From Candidatus Thorarchaeota archaeon (GTDB lineage: Archaea > Asgardarchaeota > Thorarchaeia > Thorarchaeales > Thorarchaeaceae), in the NCBI GenBank assembly GCA_016840965.1, contig JAEORI010000039.1, positions 1-8,536 of the forward strand: a DNA stretch of 8,536 nt, read 5' to 3'. Position 1 is the first letter of the stretch. The number at the start of each line of letters is the position of its first letter. Of this stretch, positions 5,051 through 8,536 are shown in pieces. The position numbers and the translations under genes are program-made. The notes beneath the pieces are model-generated. The model did no database searches. It saw only the letters and a program-made list of their open reading frames with translations, and was not told the DNA's origin.

Positions 5051-6460
5051 TTAGATTCCTCCAAGTACTCTAGGGTTCATTATTTTATTCGGGTCAATTG
5101 CTTTCTTGATTAACTTGAGAAATGCCATATAGTCATCCATGTCTTCAATTGCATCTTTCCAGTACTCAGCAAATTTGAAGGGCACCGCACCAGATTTGAA
5201 GAGGGATTTGGCAAGTTCTCTGTGAGCGTCACGCACTTTCATCTCTTCCTCTTTATCTTGGGGGTCAAAATACATGTGAGGATACATATTCATTGAAGAA
5301 TGTCCCGTTTGAAATCCAGCCGTGTGTCCCATGAACCCATACCTATCCATTGCTTCCATAATTAAATCGACTGATTTGTGGGAATTTCTAGGAGTCTGAT
5401 GGTGGTATATCGTTCGCCAATGCCATCCGTGAGCATAACATGCACGAACGAAGTTCCAAAGGCGTCCTTCCCATTCCTGAAAAGGCATTTCAGTGATATC
5501 AAGAACTCTACCTCCCAATTTTTCACAGATTTCTCTTGCAAGTCGTGCATCACTCTTCAGCATATCCTCACGGGTGCGACCTATTGTCATCGAAACAGAA
5601 CGATGTGAGAATTCAAGATTTGTTGGAAAACCTAACTCCTCTGCGAGTAAATCCCAGAATAAATCAAGAACCTCACCTGAATAAATGGACGTGAAGAGAC
5701 CATTGATGTCATTTTGCTTCACCTCGAGAAGGAACTGTTCAGCTTCTTCAGTTGAATTAAAACCATACATGTTGTAGTCAAAGTACTTCAACCGCTTGAA
5801 GACCTTTACACTCGCTTTTGTGATGATTCCAAAGCTACCAAGCGAGCCAATGAAGAGACCTGTGATGTCCGAGCCAAAAGCATATCGTGTGAATGGCCCT
5901 GGAGCATAAGGATTGGCTTCAGAACCTGTTTGGATGATTGAGCCATCCGGTAGAACAACTTCTAGTCCTAGAACTATCTCTCCAGTACATCCATAGAGGC
6001 TTGAGCCAGGTCCCGCACCATTTACTGCAATATTCCCTGCTACCGTACAAACAAGCGAAGATTCTGGGTAAACAGGCAGGAACAAGTCGTGAGCAGCGAG
6101 GAATTTATCTAATTCACCATATGTAACTCCAGCACCTACTGATACTGACCTGAGGTCTTTGTAGAGTTTAATTTCAGTTAGCCGCAGCAATTCTATGACA
6201 ATTGAACCTGGTTTTGGTATTGCTTCCTGTTGCAGACTTGAACCACCCGATCTTGGAACTATCGGTATCTTGTACTCGTTTGCCAGCATCAATATTTTAG
6301 AGACCTGTTCGGTATTCGCTGGACGAACAACTAACTCAGGAAGAACTGGATCAGCAGCCATAGATGCTGTTTGAGAATAAGCGAGTAGCACATCTTCTTT
6401 TGCGGACACGAATTCTTTGCCTACAATCTCCTCGAAACCAGCAACCATCTTCGCATTCAT
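5051..6460 (-). CDS. FAD-binding oxidoreductase, GlcD-like (second paralogue)
   Basis: A 469-residue VAO-superfamily flavoprotein. The FAD_binding_4 domain spans about 35-220, with PRSGGSSLQ at 69-77, VSVGAGVTYGELDKFL at 106-121, GNIAVNGAGPGSSLYG at 142-157 and GLFIGSLGSFGIIT at 201-214. The C-terminal cap carries HGWHWRTIYHHQTP at 344-357, GHTAGFQTGHSS at 378-389 and a terminal AIDPNKIMNP at 454-463, the usual end of the glycolate/D-lactate dehydrogenase family. The family's GEHG signature before that end is not visible; KSGAVPFKFAEYW at 422-434 stands there instead. It is collinear with the preceding gene, clearly over half identical by eye, so a tandem duplicate. The ATG follows directly on the preceding stop (TAGATG), with GGAGG 10 nt upstream. 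The 2-hydroxyacid substrate class is likely; glycolate or lactate is unproven. Confidence 0.85.
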   Translation of the reverse strand: MNAKMVAGFEEIVGKEFVSAKEDVLLAYSQTASMAADPVLPELVVRPANTEQVSKILMLANEYKIPIVPRSGGSSLQQEAIPKPGSIVIELLRLTEIKLYKDLRSVSVGAGVTYGELDKFLAAHDLFLPVYPESSLVCTVAGNIAVNGAGPGSSLYGCTGEIVLGLEVVLPDGSIIQTGSEANPYAPGPFTRYAFGSDITGLFIGSLGSFGIITKASVKVFKRLKYFDYNMYGFNSTEEAEQFLLEVKQNDINGLFTSIYSGEVLDLFWDLLAEELGFPTNLEFSHRSVSMTIGRTREDMLKSDARLAREICEKLGGRVLDITEMPFQEWEGRLWNFVRACYAHGWHWRTIYHHQTPRNSHKSVDLIMEAMDRYGFMGHTAGFQTGHSSMNMYPHMYFDPQDKEEEMKVRDAHRELAKSLFKSGAVPFKFAEYWKDAIEDMDDYMAFLKLIKKAIDPNKIMNPRVLGGI

Positions 6461-7882
6461 CTAGCTTTCCCCTCCCTTTGGTTTTGGCAGAATTCCTGGA
6501 TTCAGAATCTCATTGGAATCGACATTCTTCTTCATTTCGTTTAAGAATTGGAGATAACTATCCATCTCGGAGATTCCATCAACCCAGTATCTTGCCAGCT
6601 TGAAAGGCACTGCTCCTGTCTTGAAAAGTCGTTGACAGAGGTCTCTATGAGCTTCTTTGACTCTCCCTTCTTCCTCCTTGTCCTGTGGGTCGAAATATAG
6701 CTGTGGATATAAGTTGTAGCTAGCATGCCCTGATTGAAATCCTGCTGTGTGTCCAAGGATTCCATACTCATCCATAACAGACCACAAAGCTTCTACTGAT
6801 TTGTGCAAATTCATAGGTGTTTGGTGATGGTAAAGGATTCGCCAATGCCAACCATGTACGTATGAAGATCTTGCAAGCTCTCTCATACGGTCCTCCCACT
6901 CGTTCTTAGGTAGTTCCTTGATCCCGATTACATGTCCACCCATTTGTTCGCAAACAGATTTTGCAGCTCTCATATCACTCTTGAGTTGATCTTTCCTTAC
7001 ACGTCCTACAGCCACAGACACAGTGAACTTTGGCCATTCATATTCTGGAACTCCATACTCTTCGCCTACCATATCAAGAAAGAAATCAAGAATACGGCCC
7101 TCATAAAGAGCCATCCAAATAGCATTAACCTCATTCTCTTTCAATTCTAACATGAATCTCTCTGCATTCTCAACTTCGTCGAACCCATATGTGTTATAAT
7201 CAAAGAATCTCATTCTTCTATGAGTCTTCAGAGAGACCTTTGTGATAATTCCAAAGCTACCAAGAGACCCGATAAAAAGGCCAGTAAGGTCTGGTCCAAA
7301 GGCATAGCGTAAGAAAGGTCCGGGTGAGTTTGGATTCGCTTCAGAACCTGTTTGGATAATAGTTCCATCCGGCAGAACGACTTCAAGCCCCATCACGAGT
7401 TCTGCTATACAACCAAAGACTCCTGATCCAAAACCAGCCCCATTTACAGCGACATTTCCAGCAAATGTAGCAACTAAAGATGATCCTGGGTAAAACGGAA
7501 CCCAGAGATCATGTTTATTCAGATACTTATCTAAAGTGCCAAACGTAACCCCGGCTCCAACCGTAACTGATCTCAAATCTTTATACAAGACAATATCATC
7601 AAGTCTCATTAGCTCGATTACTAGACTATTTGTTACAGGAGTAACTTCACCTTGGAGACTTGAACCACCAGATCTAGGTGTCACAGGAATCTTGTATTTG
7701 TTCGCTACCTTTAGTATTCTTGATACTTCTTCTGTTGTTCCCGGTCTGACCACCACGCTTGGTAAGACAGAATCATAACTCATAGACGCCGAAGTGGAAT
7801 AAGCAAGAAGTACGTCTCTTCTCGTAGAGATATATTCCTCACCAACAATCTCTGATAGTTCATCCACTATCGTCTTATCCAA
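6461..7882 (-). CDS. FAD-binding oxidoreductase, GlcD-like (first paralogue)
   Basis: A 473-residue flavoprotein, paralogous to its downstream neighbour. The FAD domain shows PRSGGSSLQGE at 69-79, VTVGAGVTFGTLDKYL at 106-121, GNVAVNGAGFGSGVFG at 142-157 and GLFIGSLGSFGIITK at 201-215. The cap has HGWHWRILYHHQTP at 343-356, GHTAGFQSGHASYN at 377-390 and FKTGAVPFKLARYW at 420-433. Its ending, VDSNEILNPG at 454-463, departs from the usual DP..IMNPG. It starts at TTG 7882, supported by GGAGG 7 nt upstream. GlcD and GlcE of glycolate oxidase are also two FAD-domain subunits, so the two paralogues may form a heteromer with the iron-sulfur subunit, or they may serve different substrates. An ether-lipid-type (ADPS-like) VAO enzyme is a less likely alternative. 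Confidence 0.85.
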   Translation of the reverse strand: MDKTIVDELSEIVGEEYISTRRDVLLAYSTSASMSYDSVLPSVVVRPGTTEEVSRILKVANKYKIPVTPRSGGSSLQGEVTPVTNSLVIELMRLDDIVLYKDLRSVTVGAGVTFGTLDKYLNKHDLWVPFYPGSSLVATFAGNVAVNGAGFGSGVFGCIAELVMGLEVVLPDGTIIQTGSEANPNSPGPFLRYAFGPDLTGLFIGSLGSFGIITKVSLKTHRRMRFFDYNTYGFDEVENAERFMLELKENEVNAIWMALYEGRILDFFLDMVGEEYGVPEYEWPKFTVSVAVGRVRKDQLKSDMRAAKSVCEQMGGHVIGIKELPKNEWEDRMRELARSSYVHGWHWRILYHHQTPMNLHKSVEALWSVMDEYGILGHTAGFQSGHASYNLYPQLYFDPQDKEEEGRVKEAHRDLCQRLFKTGAVPFKLARYWVDGISEMDSYLQFLNEMKKNVDSNEILNPGILPKPKGGES

Positions 7883-7889
7883 ACTATGT

Positions 7890-7894
7890 CCTCC
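7890..7894 (-). promoter_or_regulatory. Ribosome binding site fixing the TTG start of the first FAD gene
   Basis: GGAGG on the minus strand is spaced 7 nt from TTG 7882, and there is no nearby in-frame ATG or GTG with better support. It lies in the 28-nt gap after the SCP2-like gene. Confidence 0.7.
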
Positions 7895-7910
7895 GGATGA
7901 TGAATTTTCA

Positions 7911-8237
7911 TCAAAAGATATGTCTGATTTTCATGAGATCTGATGCTGAACCTTTCACTTTCAGTTTCCTTTTGAGTAGTGCTGATGCTGCGCTCATCTC
8001 CTCAAGGAATAGTTTTCGAATTGTGTCCTCATCGCTTTGTATTCTCATGTCCGGATTGTCTATTGGACCTTCGTTGACAGTTATGTTGTTATCTTTAACA
8101 ACAAAGTGATATTCTAGCCCTTCTTTCAAGCTCAATTGTGCTGTTCGTTCCCATCCATCGATGGCTTCAAGTGTCTTTTCTCGTTGAAGTCCAATAGTAA
8201 TTCTTTCTCGCATGAGTTCAAGTAAGTCTTGAGTCAT
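7911..8237 (-). CDS. SCP2-like sterol/lipid-carrier domain protein
   Basis: This 108-residue protein is a single small alpha/beta domain. It shows the SCP2 pattern: strands around AQLSLKEGLEYHFVVKDNNITVNEGP (residues about 33-58), a PDMRIQSDEDTIRKLFLEE segment (about 62-80), and a terminal LKRKLKVKGSASDLMKIRHIF that corresponds to the conserved 'gklkvkGd...l..lf' end of SCP2/ubiquinone-factor-like domains. Such domains bind fatty acyl, sterol or other hydrophobic ligands. There is no signal peptide. It is first in the operon, 28 nt ahead of the FAD genes, which suggests a hydrophobic substrate or carrier for the oxidoreductase. The ATG at 8237 is preceded by GGAG 9 nt upstream, held in the loop of a small hairpin. 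Confidence 0.8.
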   Translation of the reverse strand: MTQDLLELMRERITIGLQREKTLEAIDGWERTAQLSLKEGLEYHFVVKDNNITVNEGPIDNPDMRIQSDEDTIRKLFLEEMSAASALLKRKLKVKGSASDLMKIRHIF

Positions 8238-8255
8238 CTCTCAACGCTCCGAGAG
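8238..8255 (-). promoter_or_regulatory. Start-site hairpin of the SCP2-like gene
   Basis: Immediately before the ATG, the minus strand reads CTCTC, an 8-nt loop containing GGAG, then GAGAG. The 5-bp stem abuts the start codon and displays the ribosome binding site in its loop, so it may modulate initiation. Confidence 0.3.
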
Positions 8256-8333
8256 CATGGTGCAGCTAAAGGTCAATTTAGTTATTTCCTTTCTTGTTTG
8301 ACACTCACATCTGTAGATTTCTGTTGATGTTCA

Positions 8334-8343
8334 TTATATAAAA
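8334..8343 (-). promoter_or_regulatory. TATA box of the SCP2-FAD-FAD-FeS operon
   Basis: TTTTATATAA on the minus strand is a close match to the archaeal TATA consensus. The expected start site is near 8311, giving a leader of about 70 nt before ATG 8237. It is the best TATA element on this strand upstream of the operon. Confidence 0.6.
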
Positions 8344-8439
8344 CACATAATTTATCGGAAAACCTGAAAGCCTGACAGTCTTTTCTTTTATCATAACGGG
8401 GAATGGAGATTATTGATGACTATCGTGATTATTGCTTAG

Positions 8440-8447
8440 ATTATATG
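8440..8447 (+). promoter_or_regulatory. TATA-box candidate for the rightmost gene
   Basis: ATTATATG would put transcription start near 8470, about 8 nt before ATG 8478, suggesting an almost leaderless transcript divergent from the operon. Confidence 0.3.
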
Positions 8448-8477
8448 GGTTAAAAGCACCCTTTTTTGCGTGATGTC

Positions 8478-8536
8478 ATGGCATCTGAAGTTTGTTACTA
8501 TGTCCAAAAAAAGGACCATTGGCTGAAATTTTATCG
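8478..8536 (+). CDS. Start of an unidentified gene, cut by the window edge
   Basis: ATG 8478 opens a frame to the end of the window, giving MASEVCYYVQKKDHWLKFY (19 codons and two extra bases). A TATA-like element lies about 35 bp upstream and GTGAT precedes the ATG at 4 nt or so. The residues look protein-like, but too few are present to name a family. An overlapping ATG at 8473 opens a frame that closes within the window. Confidence 0.4.
   Translation, partial: MASEVCYYVQKKDHWLKFY

Noticed and set aside
5362..5684. Several 60-80 codon frames antisense or shifted inside the FAD genes
   Set aside because: They are shadows of the well-supported flavoprotein frames and have no independent start signals or domains.

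Overview
The window looks archaeal. It carries a simple OB-fold single-stranded DNA-binding protein of the SOSS-B/Sulfolobus type with a Gly/Arg/Tyr-rich tail, AT-rich TATA-like elements upstream of genes, GGTG/GGAGG ribosome binding sites, frequent GTG/TTG starts, an inositol-1-phosphate synthase as used for archaeal inositol lipids, and an HdrD/GlcF-type iron-sulfur subunit. The protein set would fit an Asgard (for example Thorarchaeota-like) or related mesophilic lineage, but that placement is an inference without a search. I see no mobile element, CRISPR array, tRNA or rRNA.

Left part (1-1700, + strand): a small predicted AbrB-like plus ACT-like protein, a VTT/DedA-type membrane protein whose natural C-terminal tail appears to lie in another frame (apparent frameshift), and a CpXC zinc-ribbon protein. 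They run towards a minus-strand myo-inositol-1-phosphate synthase gene; the two stop codons are 4 bp apart.

Middle (2781-3308): a 528-bp stretch without a credible protein. It holds the synthase promoter, a perfect 20-bp dyad just upstream of that promoter, and a G+C-rich block at 2901-3142 whose ends pair through an 11-bp helix and whose interior folds into several hairpins. I read this as an unidentified structured RNA gene, the most interesting item here. It is followed by a tandemly repeated TATA-containing promoter and a long leader for the + strand ssb gene (3309-3824). A hairpin at 3849-3878 separates ssb from the convergent operon.

Right part (3888-8237, minus strand): a tightly packed four-gene operon, transcribed right to left from a good TATA box at 8334-8343. 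Its order is an SCP2-like lipid/sterol-carrier domain protein, two paralogous GlcD-like FAD oxidoreductases (adjacent stop/start TAGATG), and a GlcF/HdrD-like protein with two 4Fe-4S and two CCG domains. The layout suggests a flavin/iron-sulfur dehydrogenase that oxidises an unknown, possibly hydrophobic, hydroxy-substrate and passes electrons to a quinone, disulfide or similar carrier. The usual GEHG signature of the glycolate/lactate family is not visible, so the substrate is open. At the far right a divergent + strand gene probably begins at 8478 and runs off the window.
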